Shown here in pieces: positions 52,701 to 61,967 of a stretch of DNA of 64,000 bases; the stretch's first letter is position 1, and the number at the start of each line of letters is the position of its first letter. Both the position numbers and the translations under genes were made by a program. This DNA is from Trinickia terrae (GTDB taxonomy: Bacteria; Pseudomonadota; Gammaproteobacteria; Burkholderiales; Burkholderiaceae). The stretch spans positions 62,001-126,000 of the forward strand of contig NZ_SWJE01000013.1 of NCBI RefSeq assembly GCF_005144415.1. The letters run 5' to 3'. Below the pieces are notes generated by a model that saw only the letters and a program-made list of their open reading frames with translations, was not told the origin of the DNA and made no database searches.

Positions 52701-52844
52701 AACACCAACGCCGACAAGCTGCGCGCAGCACAGGAAGCCGCCGCGCAGGCGGTGAAACCGGCCCGCGTGCCGCGTGAGCGCAAGCCGCTACCGCCGGCGG
52801 ACACCGCGCCGATGCAGCAAGTGGAAACGGCCAAGCACGATTAA
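49725..52844 (+). CDS. rne: Ribonuclease E
   Basis: A 1,039-residue endoribonuclease that starts mRNA decay and processes rRNA and tRNA. The catalytic half (1 to about 520) has an S1 domain, a 5' sensor and a DNase I-like site with Asp303 and Asp346 (in [11 protein letters not shown] and IDFIDM). A zinc-link CPRCNGTGH has Cys404 and Cys407, the same numbers as in E. coli. The rest is disordered, with an Arg/Glu-rich tract of repeated RGER/REGR units (about 640-740), a long Ala/Pro/Glu tract, and a conserved end [17 protein letters not shown] lies eight bases before the ATG. Confidence 0.97.
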   Translation: MKRMLFNATQQEELRVAIVDGQKLIDIDIETAGREQRKGNIYKGIVTRIEPSLEACFVNYGEDRHGFLPFKEVARQYFREGVDMRSARIQDALREGQELIVQVEKEERGNKGAALTTFISLAGRYLVLMPNNPRGGGVSRRIEGDERQELRETMSQLQLPDGMSIIARTAGIGRSAEELQWDLNYLMQLWRAIEAASQNGTAGQPMLIYLESSLVIRAIRDYFQPDIGEILIDTTEIHDQARAFMDIVMPDNVNKVKRYHDDVPLFSRFQIEHQIETAYSRTVPLPSGGAIVIDHTEALVAIDVNSARATKGADIEETAARTNLEAADEVARQLRLRDLGGLIVIDFIDMESAKSQREVEQRLKDALKHDRARVQMGKISRFGLMELSRQRLRPALSEGSHVTCPRCNGTGHIRDTESSALQVLRIIQEEAMKENTAAIHCQVPVEVTAFLLNEKRQEINKIESRFKVNVVLIPNKHLDTPHYKLERLRHDDARLDDPRASWKMAEEAARELESETGYSKRTEEVKPKQEAAVKGITPEKPAPSAPVKPAPAATPAPVAVTPAGGGFIGWLKNLFGMAPAAPAPAPVIEEPVRPARAERTGERGGDRNRNRRGGAGREGAAARGETAIGGRQAQPSQRRDEQKEQREARGGRDQREQQREGREPREGREPREGRESRERQQERGERVERAERGETEAATRGERQDRGERRERGERVERVERGERRKPQPEVAAEAAARSEALAADEAAAASAAAGQADAPFEQEGAARDGEERRRRRRGRRGGRREREDEGVNVTHAADIAEAEGAVAAVPAAAPEHAHAIEPVVTPREVPAPVETVAQTEAVVTPVETPAPVATELTEAPAPHAVREAVAEAVQAEPVPAAAAVEPQHPAAEAAPAPAPAMPAAPVEAAVPASADDFTAPAVETQPASTAQPAEAETVAEVTQAAPVAVETQTEAPAPLEPAVAHAPAQHKNGLAATDLQPMLESAGLVWVNTNADKLRAAQEAAAQAVKPARVPRERKPLPPADTAPMQQVETAKHD

Positions 52845-52866
52845 GCACTGCCGTTCGGCCGTACCG

Positions 52867-52900
52867 AAAAAGCCCGCCCCGCCAAGGCGGGCTTTTTCTT
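52867..52900 (+). terminator. Terminator of rne
   Basis: AAAAAGCCCGCC (52867-52878) and GGCGGGCTTTTT (52886-52897) pair almost perfectly, and T bases continue. The A-rich left side lets it work in both directions. Confidence 0.9.
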
Positions 52901-53013
52901 GCCCGCGCACCCTCTGAGTGTTATCCCGAATATGGCCGCCAAGCCCAGCTGCCCGACCGGCCGGGCGACGCCCCATCCGCTAAAATGATGGTCTAACGTC
53001 CCCATCGATCATC

Positions 53014-54117
53014 ATGCAGCGACGCATCATCCCTGTTGCCGAGGTCAGCGCCATGCCCGCCGTTCCGGCGGTCACGCTCGCGCCGACCGGCGCGCTCGCC
53101 GATACGCTGGCGCGGCCCCTGCGCGACCTGCGCATTTCGGTGACGGACCGCTGCAACTTCCGCTGCGTCTACTGCATGCCGCGCGCGGTCTTCGACAAGG
53201 ACTACCCGTTCCTGCCGCACGCCGCCCTCCTGAGCTTCGAGGAAATCGAGCGGCTGGCGCGGCTTTTCGTCGCGCACGGCGTCGAGAAGATCCGGCTCAC
53301 GGGCGGCGAGCCGCTGCTGCGCAAGAACCTCGAGCACCTGATCGAACGGCTCGCGACGCTGACCACGCCGGACGGACGTCCCCTCGACCTGACGCTCACG
53401 ACCAACGGCTCGCTGCTCGAGCGCAAAGCCCGCGCGCTCAAGGACGCCGGCCTCACGCGCGTCACCGTCAGCCTCGACGCCCTCGACGACGCCCTCTTCC
53501 AGCGCATGAACGACGCCGGCTATTCGGCTTCCAACGTGCTCGACGGCATCGCCGCGGCGCAGGCAGCGGGGCTCGCGCCGCTCAAGGTGAACATGGTCGT
53601 CAAGCGCGGCACCAACGACGGCGAGATCCTGCCGATGGCGCGGCACTTCAAGGGCTCGGGCGTCGTGCTGCGCTTCATCGAATACATGGACGTCGGCACC
53701 TCGAACGGCTGGAACATGGCGGAAGTGCTGCCGTCGGCCGAAGTCGTCGCGCGCGTCGCCGAGCATTTCCCGCTCGTGCCGCTCGAGGCGCACAGCGCGG
53801 CGGAAACCGCGCAGCGCTGGGGATACGCGGACGGCGGCGGCGAGATCGGCGTCATTTCGAGCGTCACGCGTGCTTTTTGCGGCGCTTGCACGCGCGCGCG
53901 GCTGTCGACCGAAGGCAAGCTGTACTTGTGCCTGTTCGCGTCGGCGGGCCACGATCTGCGCGCGATGCTGCGCAGCGGCGCCACCGATGCCGATATTGCC
54001 TCCGCGATCGCCCATATCTGGCAGGCGCGCGACGACCGCTACTCGCAGCTGCGCGGCAGCGCTGCGGCGCAAGAGCTGGGCGCGCATCGCGTCGAGATGT
54101 CGTACATCGGCGGCTAG
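53014..54117 (+). CDS. moaA: GTP 3',8-cyclase (molybdenum cofactor)
   Basis: A 367-residue radical-SAM enzyme that starts molybdopterin synthesis from GTP. The SAM cluster motif is [13 protein letters not shown] (Cys47, Cys51, Cys54). The C-terminal cluster cysteines are in [13 protein letters not shown] and KLYLCLFA. The chain ends RVEMSYIGG with the GG needed for activity. It heads a moaA-mobA-moeA row. Confidence 0.97.
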   Translation: MQRRIIPVAEVSAMPAVPAVTLAPTGALADTLARPLRDLRISVTDRCNFRCVYCMPRAVFDKDYPFLPHAALLSFEEIERLARLFVAHGVEKIRLTGGEPLLRKNLEHLIERLATLTTPDGRPLDLTLTTNGSLLERKARALKDAGLTRVTVSLDALDDALFQRMNDAGYSASNVLDGIAAAQAAGLAPLKVNMVVKRGTNDGEILPMARHFKGSGVVLRFIEYMDVGTSNGWNMAEVLPSAEVVARVAEHFPLVPLEAHSAAETAQRWGYADGGGEIGVISSVTRAFCGACTRARLSTEGKLYLCLFASAGHDLRAMLRSGATDADIASAIAHIWQARDDRYSQLRGSAAAQELGAHRVEMSYIGG

Positions 54118-54140
54118 GGCACACCGCGCGACACCGCCCG

Positions 54141-54758
54141 ATGACCTCCCCCGACACCCGCCGCATCACCGGCCTGATCCTCGCAGGCGGACGCGGCATG
54201 CGCATGGGCGGCGTCGACAAGGGATTGCAGCTGCTGCACGGCGAACCGCTCGCGCTGCACGTGGCGAGACGCATCGCTTTGCAGACGAGCGACCTCGTCA
54301 TCAGCGCAAACCGCCATCTCGACGCCTATCAGGCGCTCGGCGCGCCGTTTGGCGCGACGGTCGTCGCCGATGCGTCGAGCGACTTTTCCGGGCCGCTGGC
54401 CGGCATCCTCGCGGGGCTGCGCGCCGCGTGCACCGAACTCGTGCTCTGCGCGCCGTGCGATTCGCCGTATCTCCCAGCGGATCTCGCGACCTGCCTGGCC
54501 GCCCCCCTTGACGCAAACCGGGCCGACATCGCGACCGTCACGACGGGCGGCGATCGGAGCGAGCCGTCGATTCACCCCGTTTTCGCGCTCCTGCGCACGT
54601 CACTCGCCGACGACCTCGCCGCCTACCTGGATGGCGGCGGACGCAAGGTTCGCGCGTGGTACGCGCGCCACATGACAGTCGAAGTGGGTTTTAGCAATGA
54701 GGGTGCGTTTTACAATGTCAACTCTTTGCAGGAACTCGCCGACCTAGAGCGCGCGTGA
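54141..54758 (+). CDS. mobA: Molybdenum cofactor guanylyltransferase
   Basis: A 205-residue enzyme that adds GMP to molybdopterin to form the bis-MGD cofactor of oxidoreductases. GLILAGGRGMRMGGVDKGL is the nucleotide-binding signature. The Asp of CAPCDSPYLP and the C-terminal FYNVNSLQEL are typical. The ATG at 54141-54143, 23 bases after moaA, is chosen over a longer frame that overlaps moaA. Confidence 0.95.
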   Translation: MTSPDTRRITGLILAGGRGMRMGGVDKGLQLLHGEPLALHVARRIALQTSDLVISANRHLDAYQALGAPFGATVVADASSDFSGPLAGILAGLRAACTELVLCAPCDSPYLPADLATCLAAPLDANRADIATVTTGGDRSEPSIHPVFALLRTSLADDLAAYLDGGGRKVRAWYARHMTVEVGFSNEGAFYNVNSLQELADLERA

Positions 54759-54875
54759 AGTGTTCGCCCGCCGCCATGCTCCGCCGTGCGCCCCCGATCC
54801 GATTCGCACCGCCAGCGCCCGGCGCCGCCGCAGACGCGGCATGAAAGCAAAGCCGCAAGCGGCGCCTCACCACCG

Positions 54876-56198
54876 ATGACCACGCTCAACGATCTTTCCA
54901 GCTGTATCGCCCAATTCGATCCCAACGCGATGCCGGTTCACGGCGCGCAGGCGATCGTGCGCCAATGGGCGACGCCGGTCGCAACGACCGAGCGGGTCGC
55001 GCTGCGCTCCGCGCTGAACCGGGTGCTGGCGGAGAACATCGCCTCCCCGATCGACGTTCCCGCGCACGACAACTCCGCCATGGACGGCTACGCGTTCGAC
55101 GGCGCAGTGCTTGCCACCCTCGCCGGCAATGCTCCGCCAGAGGGCGAGCCGCTACTGACGCTGCGCGTCGCAGGCCAGGCGTTCGCCGGCCACCCGTTCG
55201 AGCATGCAATCGCCGCTGGCGAATGCGTACGCATCATGACGGGCGCGGCGATGCCCTCGGGCTGCGACACCGTCGTTCCTCAAGAATTCGTCACACGCGG
55301 GCAAAACGAACGTATTAGCTTCGAGGCCCAGCGCTTCGCGCGCGGCGCGAATTGCCGCCATGCTGGCGAGGATCTTGCCAAAGGGCAGTCCGCGCTGCAG
55401 ACAGGCCGCGTGCTGCGCGCGTCGGACCTCGGGTTGCTGGCGTCGCTCGGCATCGGCGAAGTGACGGTGCGGCGGCGTCTGCGCGTCGCGTTCATGTCGA
55501 CCGGCGACGAGCTGCGCTCGATCGGCGAGCCTCTGCCCACGGGCTGCGTCTACGACAGCAATCGCTATACGCTCTTCGCGATGCTCGAGCGCCTGAACGT
55601 CGACACGCTCGATCTCGGCGTGGTCCGCGACGAGCCCGCCGCGCTCGAAGCGGCGCTGCGATCGGCGGCGGAAAGCGCCGACGTGGTGCTGACCTCGGGC
55701 GGCGTGTCGGTCGGCGAGGCGGATTTCACGCGCAAGATGCTGCAGACGTTCGGCGATGTCGCGTTCTGGAGTCTCGCGATGCGCCCCGGCCGCCCGCTCG
55801 CGTTCGGCCGCATCTGGTCCGGCGGACGTTCCGGCGAAGGGCGCCCGGCGCTCTTTTTCGGCTTGCCGGGCAACCCGGTGGCGGTGATGGTCACGTTCTA
55901 CCAGATCGTGCGCGAAGCGCTCGTCGCGATGTCGGGGGCCGAATCCCAAGCGCCGCTTTTGATTGCCGCCTCGAGCACGCAGCCGCTCGGGAAACGCGCA
56001 GGCCGCACCGAGTTCCTGCGCGGCGTCGCCACGCGCGGCCCGGACGGCCGCTGGCGCGTTGCGCCGACCCGCTCGCAGAGCTCAGGGGTCTTGAGCTCGA
56101 TGAGCGAAGCCAATTGCTTTATCGTGCTGGCACACGATCGAACCGACGTCGACACAGGGGAAGCCGTCGACATCATGCCCTTTGACGGGCTCATCTGA
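54876..56198 (+). CDS. moeA: Molybdopterin molybdenumtransferase
   Basis: A 440-residue enzyme that inserts molybdate into adenylylated molybdopterin. DVPAHDNSAMDGYAFD, IMTGAAMPSGCDTVV and FGLPGNPVAVMVTF are family motifs. The start MTTLNDLSSC at 54876 is preferred to an upstream in-frame ATG because that extension is a low-complexity basic stretch. It completes the moaA-mobA-moeA block. Confidence 0.96.
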   Translation: MTTLNDLSSCIAQFDPNAMPVHGAQAIVRQWATPVATTERVALRSALNRVLAENIASPIDVPAHDNSAMDGYAFDGAVLATLAGNAPPEGEPLLTLRVAGQAFAGHPFEHAIAAGECVRIMTGAAMPSGCDTVVPQEFVTRGQNERISFEAQRFARGANCRHAGEDLAKGQSALQTGRVLRASDLGLLASLGIGEVTVRRRLRVAFMSTGDELRSIGEPLPTGCVYDSNRYTLFAMLERLNVDTLDLGVVRDEPAALEAALRSAAESADVVLTSGGVSVGEADFTRKMLQTFGDVAFWSLAMRPGRPLAFGRIWSGGRSGEGRPALFFGLPGNPVAVMVTFYQIVREALVAMSGAESQAPLLIAASSTQPLGKRAGRTEFLRGVATRGPDGRWRVAPTRSQSSGVLSSMSEANCFIVLAHDRTDVDTGEAVDIMPFDGLI

Positions 56199-56240
56199 AT
56201 CATCGACTTTAGAATCACCATTTTTACGGGGCTTCACGCA

Positions 56241-56516
56241 ATGAAAAAACAAATCTCGTCGATCGCGGCCGGGCAGACCGCCAAAGCGCTCATCCTCGTC
56301 TACCTGACGTTCAGCGTGCCGATCGTGCTGCTCGGCATTCTCGTGGCGTTCATCCGCTTCGGCTCGGTGGAGCTGAGCACGATCTTCAGCGCGCTGATCC
56401 TGAACGCGATCCTCGGTTTCGTGCTGCTGTGGATTGCCTGCCATGCCTACAACTGGGTGGCGTCGCGCTTCGGCGGCATCGAGATCGTGCTCTCCGACGT
56501 GCCCGAGGAAGCCTGA
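56241..56516 (+). CDS. Small two-span membrane protein
   Basis: A 91-residue protein with two hydrophobic segments (LILVYLTFSVPIVLLGILVA and LILNAILGFVLLWIACHAY) and a short Lys-rich start and acidic end. I recognise no functional family. It overlaps the acetyltransferase start by TGATG and follows moeA by 42 bases, so all may be in one transcript. Confidence 0.75.
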   Translation: MKKQISSIAAGQTAKALILVYLTFSVPIVLLGILVAFIRFGSVELSTIFSALILNAILGFVLLWIACHAYNWVASRFGGIEIVLSDVPEEA

Positions 56517-57022
56517 TGAGCGCGGTGATCCGTCCCGCGACGCCTGCCGACGTCGGCTCGATCTTCGCGCTGATGCTGGAGCTGGCCGAATTCGAAAAGC
56601 TCACGCACCTGTTCGTCGCGACCGAGGCCGGCGTGCGCGATGCACTGTTCGGCGAGCGGCCCGCTGCGGAGGCGCTGGTGGCGGAAGCCGGCGGCAAGAT
56701 CGTCGGCTATGCGCTCTTCTTCCACAATTTCTCGACCTTTCTTGGCCGACGCGGCTTGTATCTCGAAGACCTGTACGTGCAGCCGTCGCAGCGCGGCAGC
56801 GGTCTCGGCCGCGCGATGCTGCAGCGGCTCGCGGCCATGGCGATCGAGCGTCAATGCGGCCGCTTCGAGTGGACGGTGCTCGACTGGAATCAGAACGCGA
56901 TCGATTTCTACGAGAAGATGGGCGCGACCGTGCTGCCCGATTGGCGCATCGTCCGCATGACAGGCGACGCGCTTGCCCAACTCGCCAGCGGCGAGGCATC
57001 GCGTAGCATGGGACCCGAGTAA
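56516..57022 (+). CDS. GNAT family N-acetyltransferase
   Basis: A 168-residue acetyltransferase. The acetyl-CoA-binding motif A reads LEDLYVQPSQRGSGLGRAML, and motif B continues with FEWTVLDWNQNAIDFYEKMG. The pattern is close to diamine/spermidine acetyltransferase-like GNATs, but the substrate cannot be read. The stop codon lies inside a hairpin of the conserved-core family. Confidence 0.9.
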   Translation: MSAVIRPATPADVGSIFALMLELAEFEKLTHLFVATEAGVRDALFGERPAAEALVAEAGGKIVGYALFFHNFSTFLGRRGLYLEDLYVQPSQRGSGLGRAMLQRLAAMAIERQCGRFEWTVLDWNQNAIDFYEKMGATVLPDWRIVRMTGDALAQLASGEASRSMGPE

Positions 57023-57045
57023 GCGCTAAAGCGCCAACTCGGGTC
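57012..57045 (+). repeat. Third copy of the conserved-core hairpin family
   Basis: GACCCGAGT (57012-57020) pairs with ACTCGGGTC (57037-57045), and inside it GCGCT (57023-57027) pairs with AGCGC (57030-57034). The hairpin overlaps the stop codon of the acetyltransferase gene. It shares its core with the two copies upstream of plsX. Confidence 0.7.
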
Positions 57046-57046
57046 G

Positions 57047-57076
57047 ACAAAAAAAGGCCGGGGGAGCGCCCGGCCT
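57047..57076 (-). terminator. Terminator of rmuC
   Basis: GGCCGGG (57056-57062) and CCCGGCC (57069-57075) pair around a six-base loop. Leftward TTTTTTTG follows, as expected for the end of the rmuC message. Confidence 0.85.
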
Positions 57077-57103
57077 GTCACTATCCGCGATTGCCCTGGC
57101 GTT

Positions 57104-58591
57104 TCAGGGCTCTTCGGTTTCCGCATTCGAATATGCATCGCCCAGCAGGCCGCTTGCCTGCTCCCCGGGCAGCGCCTCGACGTCGCGCAGCTTGCGGTTC
57201 ATCGCGCGCGTGCGCACTTCCGCCTGCTCGATCGAGCGCGTGACCGTCTCGAGCTGCGACTTCGTCTTCGCCAGCACGTCGCCGAACTTGCCGAACTCCG
57301 TCTTCACCGCGCCGAGCACCTGCCAGACTTCGCTCGAGCGCTTCTCGATCGCGAGCGTCCTGAAGCCCATCTGCAGACTGTTGAGCAAGGCAGTGAGCGT
57401 CGTCGGCCCGGCGATCGTCACGCGGTAGTCGCGCTGCAGCAGGTCGGTCAGGCCGGGGCGGCGCAGGATCTCCGCGTAGAGACCTTCGGTCGGCAGGAAC
57501 AGCAGCGCGAAATCGGTCGTGTGCGGCGGCGCAATGTATTTCTCGGCGATCGTGCGCGCCTCGTTGCGCACGCGCGTCTCGAGCGCGCGCGAGGCTTCTT
57601 CGACCGCGACCGGATCGGCGCGGTCCTGCGCATCGACCAGGCGTTCGTAGTCCTCGCGCGGAAACTTGGCGTCGATCGGCAGCCAGACCGGCGCCGTCGC
57701 GCCCTTCCCGTCCGCGCTCTCCTCGCGCCCCGGCAGCTTGATCGCGAACTCGACGCGCTCGCTGCTCTTGGGCACCGTCGCGACGTTCTTCGCGTACTGG
57801 TCCGGCGTCAGCATCTGCTCGAGCAGCGCTTCGAGCTGCACTTCGCCCCAGGTGCCGCGCGTCTTCACGTTGGTCAGCACCTTCTTCAAGTCGCCGACGC
57901 CGGCCGCCAGCGTCTGCATCTCGCCGAGCCCGCGATGCACCTGCTCGAGCCGGTCCGAGACGAGCTTGAACGACTCGCCGAGGCGCTGCTCGAGCGTCGC
58001 ATGCAGCTTCTCGTCGACGGTGCGGCGCATCTCTTCGAGCTTGGTCGCGTTGTTGGCTTCGATGTCCTTCAGGCGCTGCTCGATCGTCGCGCGCACTTCG
58101 GCAAAGCGCTTGTCGTTCGATTCGGTGAGTTGGACGAGCTGTGTCGAGAGCGTTTCGCCGAAGCGCTTGAGCGTGACGCCCTGCTCTTCGCGCGCCTGCT
58201 GCGCCTGCTGTTGCAGACTCTCGCGCACCGCGTCGAGCTGCTTGCCATTGCTTTCGGTCAGTTGACCAAGGCGCAAGGCGAAGTCCTCGATCTTGTTGTT
58301 CTGCACCGTCGCCATGCTCGTGAGCTGCGCGGCAAGCAGTTGCTGAATCTCGGCGAAACGCGTGCCCAGCTCGGTGCGCGACTGGCGAGCGCTCTCGGCA
58401 ATCTCGCCGCGCACTTCGCGCTCGAGACGCTCGTACGCGCGCGCCTGCTTCTCGGCCCCTTCGGACATCTGCTCGCCGAGCTCCGCGAGCGCGTGCCCGT
58501 TCGCCCGGCCCGCGCCCTTCATCAGCATTGCGAGCGCGATCGCCAGCGCCACCGCGAGAACCGCGACGGCGATCACCAGAATCGTCGTCAT
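57104..58591 (-). CDS. rmuC: DNA recombination protein RmuC
   Basis: A 495-residue protein of the RmuC family, thought to restrict recombination between inverted repeats and to be a nuclease-fold protein. An N-terminal membrane anchor (ILVIAVAVLAVALAIALAML) and about 220 residues of coiled coil precede the conserved domain (TRGTWGEVQLEALLEQMLTP and TIAGPTTLTALLNSLQMGFR). It overlaps the following dehydrogenase by ATGA. The biochemical activity is not well established. Confidence 0.93.
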   Translation of the reverse strand: MTTILVIAVAVLAVALAIALAMLMKGAGRANGHALAELGEQMSEGAEKQARAYERLEREVRGEIAESARQSRTELGTRFAEIQQLLAAQLTSMATVQNNKIEDFALRLGQLTESNGKQLDAVRESLQQQAQQAREEQGVTLKRFGETLSTQLVQLTESNDKRFAEVRATIEQRLKDIEANNATKLEEMRRTVDEKLHATLEQRLGESFKLVSDRLEQVHRGLGEMQTLAAGVGDLKKVLTNVKTRGTWGEVQLEALLEQMLTPDQYAKNVATVPKSSERVEFAIKLPGREESADGKGATAPVWLPIDAKFPREDYERLVDAQDRADPVAVEEASRALETRVRNEARTIAEKYIAPPHTTDFALLFLPTEGLYAEILRRPGLTDLLQRDYRVTIAGPTTLTALLNSLQMGFRTLAIEKRSSEVWQVLGAVKTEFGKFGDVLAKTKSQLETVTRSIEQAEVRTRAMNRKLRDVEALPGEQASGLLGDAYSNAETEEP

Positions 58592-59577
58592 GCGCGCGCC
58601 CTGCCGATGACTTCGGGATTGATCGGATTCGGCGGATTACCCGCGCGCGGCCCCTCGCCCAATGCGGCGATCAGGTTGTCCGCGGCGAGGTTCGCCATCG
58701 CGCGGCGCGTCGCTTCGGTCGCGCTCGCGATATGCGGCGTCAGCACGACGTTCGGCACCGAGAGCAACGCGGGATTGACGCGCGGCTCGCCTTCGTACAC
58801 GTCGAGGCCGGCCGCGCCGATGCGCTTCGCGCGCAAGGCTTCGGCGAGCGCCGCGTCGTCGACGATGCCGCCGCGCGCGATGTTGGTGAGCGTCGCGGCC
58901 GGCTTCATCAGCGCGAGCTCGGCCGCGCCGATCGTGTGGTGGTTCTCGGCCGTGTACGGAAGCACCAGGACGACGTGATCGGCGCGCTTCAACAGCTGCT
59001 CCTTCGAGACATACTCGGCATCCAGCTCCGCCTCGATCTGCGGCGCCACGCGTGAGCGGTTGTGGTAGATCACGCGCATGTTGAAGCCGCGCGCGCGGCG
59101 CGCGAGCGCCTGACCGATGCGGCCCATGCCGATGATGCCAAGCGTCGAGCCATGGATGTCGCTGCCGAGGAAGCCGTCGTACGCCCACTTCTGCCACTTG
59201 CCGGCACGCAGCCAATGCTCCGATTCGGTCACGCGGCGCGCCGCCGCCATCATCAGCGCCCAGCCGAAATCGGCCGTCGATTCGTTGAGCACCTCCGGCG
59301 TGTTGGTGCCGAGCACGTTCGCCGCGTTGAACGCCGCCATGTCGAAGTTGTTGAAGCCGACCGCCATGTTCGACACCACGCGCAGGCGCGGTGCCGCCGC
59401 GATAGCCGCCGCGCCGACCGGGTCGCCCGCGGTCAGTGCGCCGTCCTTGTCGGCGAGACGCTGCGCCAGCTCGGTGGCCGACAGCACCTCGCCCTGATTC
59501 CAGTCCACGTCGAAATGCTGCTTGAGCCGCTCGATCACGTCCGGAAAAATCGGACGCGCGACCAGGATCTTCTGCAT
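58588..59577 (-). CDS. D-2-hydroxyacid dehydrogenase (GhrB-like)
   Basis: A 329-residue NAD(P)-dependent dehydrogenase. The dinucleotide motif is LGIIGMGRIGQALARRA. The catalytic Arg is in ARGG, the Glu in YEGEP and the His in TPHIASAT. The group includes glyoxylate and hydroxypyruvate reductases (GhrB) and gluconate reductases; the substrate is not certain. GGAG lies seven bases before the ATG at 59575-59577. It is translated into rmuC. Confidence 0.93.
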   Translation of the reverse strand: MQKILVARPIFPDVIERLKQHFDVDWNQGEVLSATELAQRLADKDGALTAGDPVGAAAIAAAPRLRVVSNMAVGFNNFDMAAFNAANVLGTNTPEVLNESTADFGWALMMAAARRVTESEHWLRAGKWQKWAYDGFLGSDIHGSTLGIIGMGRIGQALARRARGFNMRVIYHNRSRVAPQIEAELDAEYVSKEQLLKRADHVVLVLPYTAENHHTIGAAELALMKPAATLTNIARGGIVDDAALAEALRAKRIGAAGLDVYEGEPRVNPALLSVPNVVLTPHIASATEATRRAMANLAADNLIAALGEGPRAGNPPNPINPEVIGRARA

Positions 59578-59684
59578 TGCTTGTCTCCGATGAGCGCGCC
59601 GCGCCATGAAAGCGCCGCGCGCGATCAACCCAAACCGCGCCGCCGGGCCGTCGGGCCACCAGGGCCGGAACACCGCACGTCACG

Positions 59685-61109
59685 TCAAAAAAATAGCCAC
59701 GTCGTCACCAGGAACACGGGCACCAGCACCGCGCCCGACCACAACAGGTAGGCGAAGAAACCTGGCATCCGCACGCCGCGCGATTCGGCGATCGCCTTCA
59801 CCATGAAGTTCGGCGCGTTGCCGATGTAGCTGTTCGCGCCCATGAAGACCGCGCCGGCGGAAATCGCGGCGAGCGTGGTCGCGCCGGTGGTCATGAGCGT
59901 CGGCGCATGGCCGCCCGCGAGGTTGAAAAACACGAGATAGGTCGGCGCGTTGTCGAGGAACGACGATAAAAGACCCGTCGCCCAAAAGTACATCGCGTCG
60001 ATCGGCTGGCCGTGCGCATCGGTGACGAGGCTCGTCACGCGCGCGAACGCGCCGTCAGGTCCGGCGCGCAGAATCATGATGACGGGCGCGATCGTCACGA
60101 AGATGCCCGCGAAGAGCTTCGCCACCTCTTCGATCGGCGCCCAGTTGAAGGCGTTGCCCGCGCGCGCGGCGCGCGGCGTCAACGCGAGCGACCCCAGCGT
60201 CAGCACGATCAGCGCCGCGTCGCGCACCGCATTCTGCAGCGCGACGTGCGTGCCGAGCACGTTGAAATCGATGCCCGGCTTCCACATGCCGCTCATCAGC
60301 ACGAGTCCGATCACCATGGCCAGCAGCACGAAGTTGATCTTGCCCTCGATCGACATGCCGTGCGTATCGGGCGTCGGATCGAGAAACGGCGAGCGCTCTT
60401 CGCTTTGGCAATGGAAGTAATACGCGTCGAGCGCATAGAACAGCGCGAGCAGCACGACACAGATGAACAGCATCGGCAGCGCGAGATGCTGCGTCGTCCA
60501 GAAGAAGCTCACGCCGTTGAGAAAGCCGAGGAAGAGCGGCGGATCGCCAAGCGGCGACAGCGAGCCACCCGCGTTAGCCACGAGAAAGATGAAGAACACG
60601 ACGACATGCACGACATGCTTGCGATTGTCGTTCGCGCGCAGAAGCGGCCGGATCAGCAGCATCGCCGCACCCGTCGTGCCCATGATGCTCGCAAGCACGG
60701 TGCCGAGCGCGAGAATGGCCGTGTTGAGCTTCGGCGAGCCGTGCAGGTTGCCGCGCACGCAGATGCCGCCGGCGATCGTATAGAGCGCGGTCAAGAGCAC
60801 GATGAACGGCACGTATTCCTCGAGCAGCGCGTGCGCGAGCGTGCCGAGCGCGGCGCCCGAGCCAAAGGCGAAGCCGAACGGCACGAGGAACAGCGCGCCC
60901 CACGCGGCGGCGATCTTGCCGAAGTGGTCGTGCCAAAAGATCGGCGCGACGAGCGGAAAAATCGCGATCGACAGCAGGATGCCCGCGAACGGGACACTCC
61001 AGAGCGCCGACAGCGTGGCGCCGTCGACAGTCGCGGCCGCTGCGACGGCGGGCCAGACACCCGACAGCACAACCAGCGCCATGCACGCCGATGCGGCAAG
61101 CCGTTTCAT
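59685..61109 (-). CDS. Sodium:proton antiporter (NhaD-like)
   Basis: A 474-residue membrane transporter with about a dozen hydrophobic segments. The N-terminal segment (LAASACMALVVLSGVWPAVA) looks like a cleaved or first span. Family landmarks are NAGGSLSPLGDPPLFLGFL and SSFLDNAPTYLVFFNLAGG, and the tail has SAGAVFMGANSYIGNAPN, which match the citrate/NhaD-type sodium antiporters. The ATG at 61107-61109 is chosen; an upstream in-frame start would add 21 polar residues. The transported ion is inferred. Confidence 0.88.
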   Translation of the reverse strand: MKRLAASACMALVVLSGVWPAVAAAATVDGATLSALWSVPFAGILLSIAIFPLVAPIFWHDHFGKIAAAWGALFLVPFGFAFGSGAALGTLAHALLEEYVPFIVLLTALYTIAGGICVRGNLHGSPKLNTAILALGTVLASIMGTTGAAMLLIRPLLRANDNRKHVVHVVVFFIFLVANAGGSLSPLGDPPLFLGFLNGVSFFWTTQHLALPMLFICVVLLALFYALDAYYFHCQSEERSPFLDPTPDTHGMSIEGKINFVLLAMVIGLVLMSGMWKPGIDFNVLGTHVALQNAVRDAALIVLTLGSLALTPRAARAGNAFNWAPIEEVAKLFAGIFVTIAPVIMILRAGPDGAFARVTSLVTDAHGQPIDAMYFWATGLLSSFLDNAPTYLVFFNLAGGHAPTLMTTGATTLAAISAGAVFMGANSYIGNAPNFMVKAIAESRGVRMPGFFAYLLWSGAVLVPVFLVTTWLFF

Positions 61110-61181
61110 GTTTCCACTCTTGATCTTGAGGATGGCCTTGGAGACCGGCCGGTTGGTTTCATCCAGCGACATCGGACCGGC

Positions 61182-61844
61182 TCAAGCGCCGCGCACGATG
61201 ATCACGTGCACGCGGTACGGCCCATGCGCGCCAAGGACGATGGTCTGTTCGATGTCGCCGGTGCGCGACGGCCCCGACACGAAATTGACCGCGCGCGGCA
61301 GCTCGCCGCGTTCGGCGCGGATCAGCGCGAACGCCTCTTCGTGGCCCGCGACGATGCGCGACGCCGGCACGATCGCGATATGCGTCTCCGGCAGAAGGCC
61401 CGCCGAGGCGTAGGTTTGCGGCCCCGACAGCAGCACGAGCGAGCCCGTCTCCGCCGTCGCGCAGAAGCAGCCGGTGATGCCGACGAGATCGGCGTCTTGC
61501 GGCTTGCGGAACTCGACCGCGAGGCCCGCTGCGCCCCAGGGCAAGCCTTCGAGCGTCTGCCAGGCGATGGCCGTGGCCGGCAGGCCATGCTCGGACAGAT
61601 AGCGATGCGCCGCCGCAGGCGCCTCGTCGATCGACGCGACTTCATCGATCGTGGTCGACAGCTGCCGGGCCTCTGCGATGAAGCGCGCGACGAGATCGTC
61701 CGGCATCGGCGGACGCGGCCCTTCGGGATGCCGCGCGAGATAGTCGGCCGCCGCTTCGCGTTCGGCAGCGTCGGGTTGCGCCGGTCGGCCCTGGGCAGCG
61801 CGTATGCGCGCCAGGATATTGCGGCGGGCGGCCGATGTATCCAT
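61182..61844 (-). CDS. LutC/YkgG family lactate-utilisation protein
   Basis: A 220-residue protein of the LUD family. GITGCFCATAETGSLVLLSG and NFVSGPSRTGDIEQTIVLG are the family motifs. In Bacillus LutC works with LutA and LutB in L-lactate oxidation. Neither partner is seen here, so it may act in another complex or operon. It lies between pncB and the antiporter gene, both leftward. Confidence 0.9.
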   Translation of the reverse strand: MDTSAARRNILARIRAAQGRPAQPDAAEREAAADYLARHPEGPRPPMPDDLVARFIAEARQLSTTIDEVASIDEAPAAAHRYLSEHGLPATAIAWQTLEGLPWGAAGLAVEFRKPQDADLVGITGCFCATAETGSLVLLSGPQTYASAGLLPETHIAIVPASRIVAGHEEAFALIRAERGELPRAVNFVSGPSRTGDIEQTIVLGAHGPYRVHVIIVRGA

Positions 61845-61967
61845 GTGCGATCCTTTTGACGATGCCGTTCGTGACAGACGCGATTATACCGAGCGCCTCT
61901 CGGCCCGAGCGCCGCTTCGGCGCCGGTTTCGCATCGGCCGGATGCCGATGCGGGCGCGCCGCGCGGC

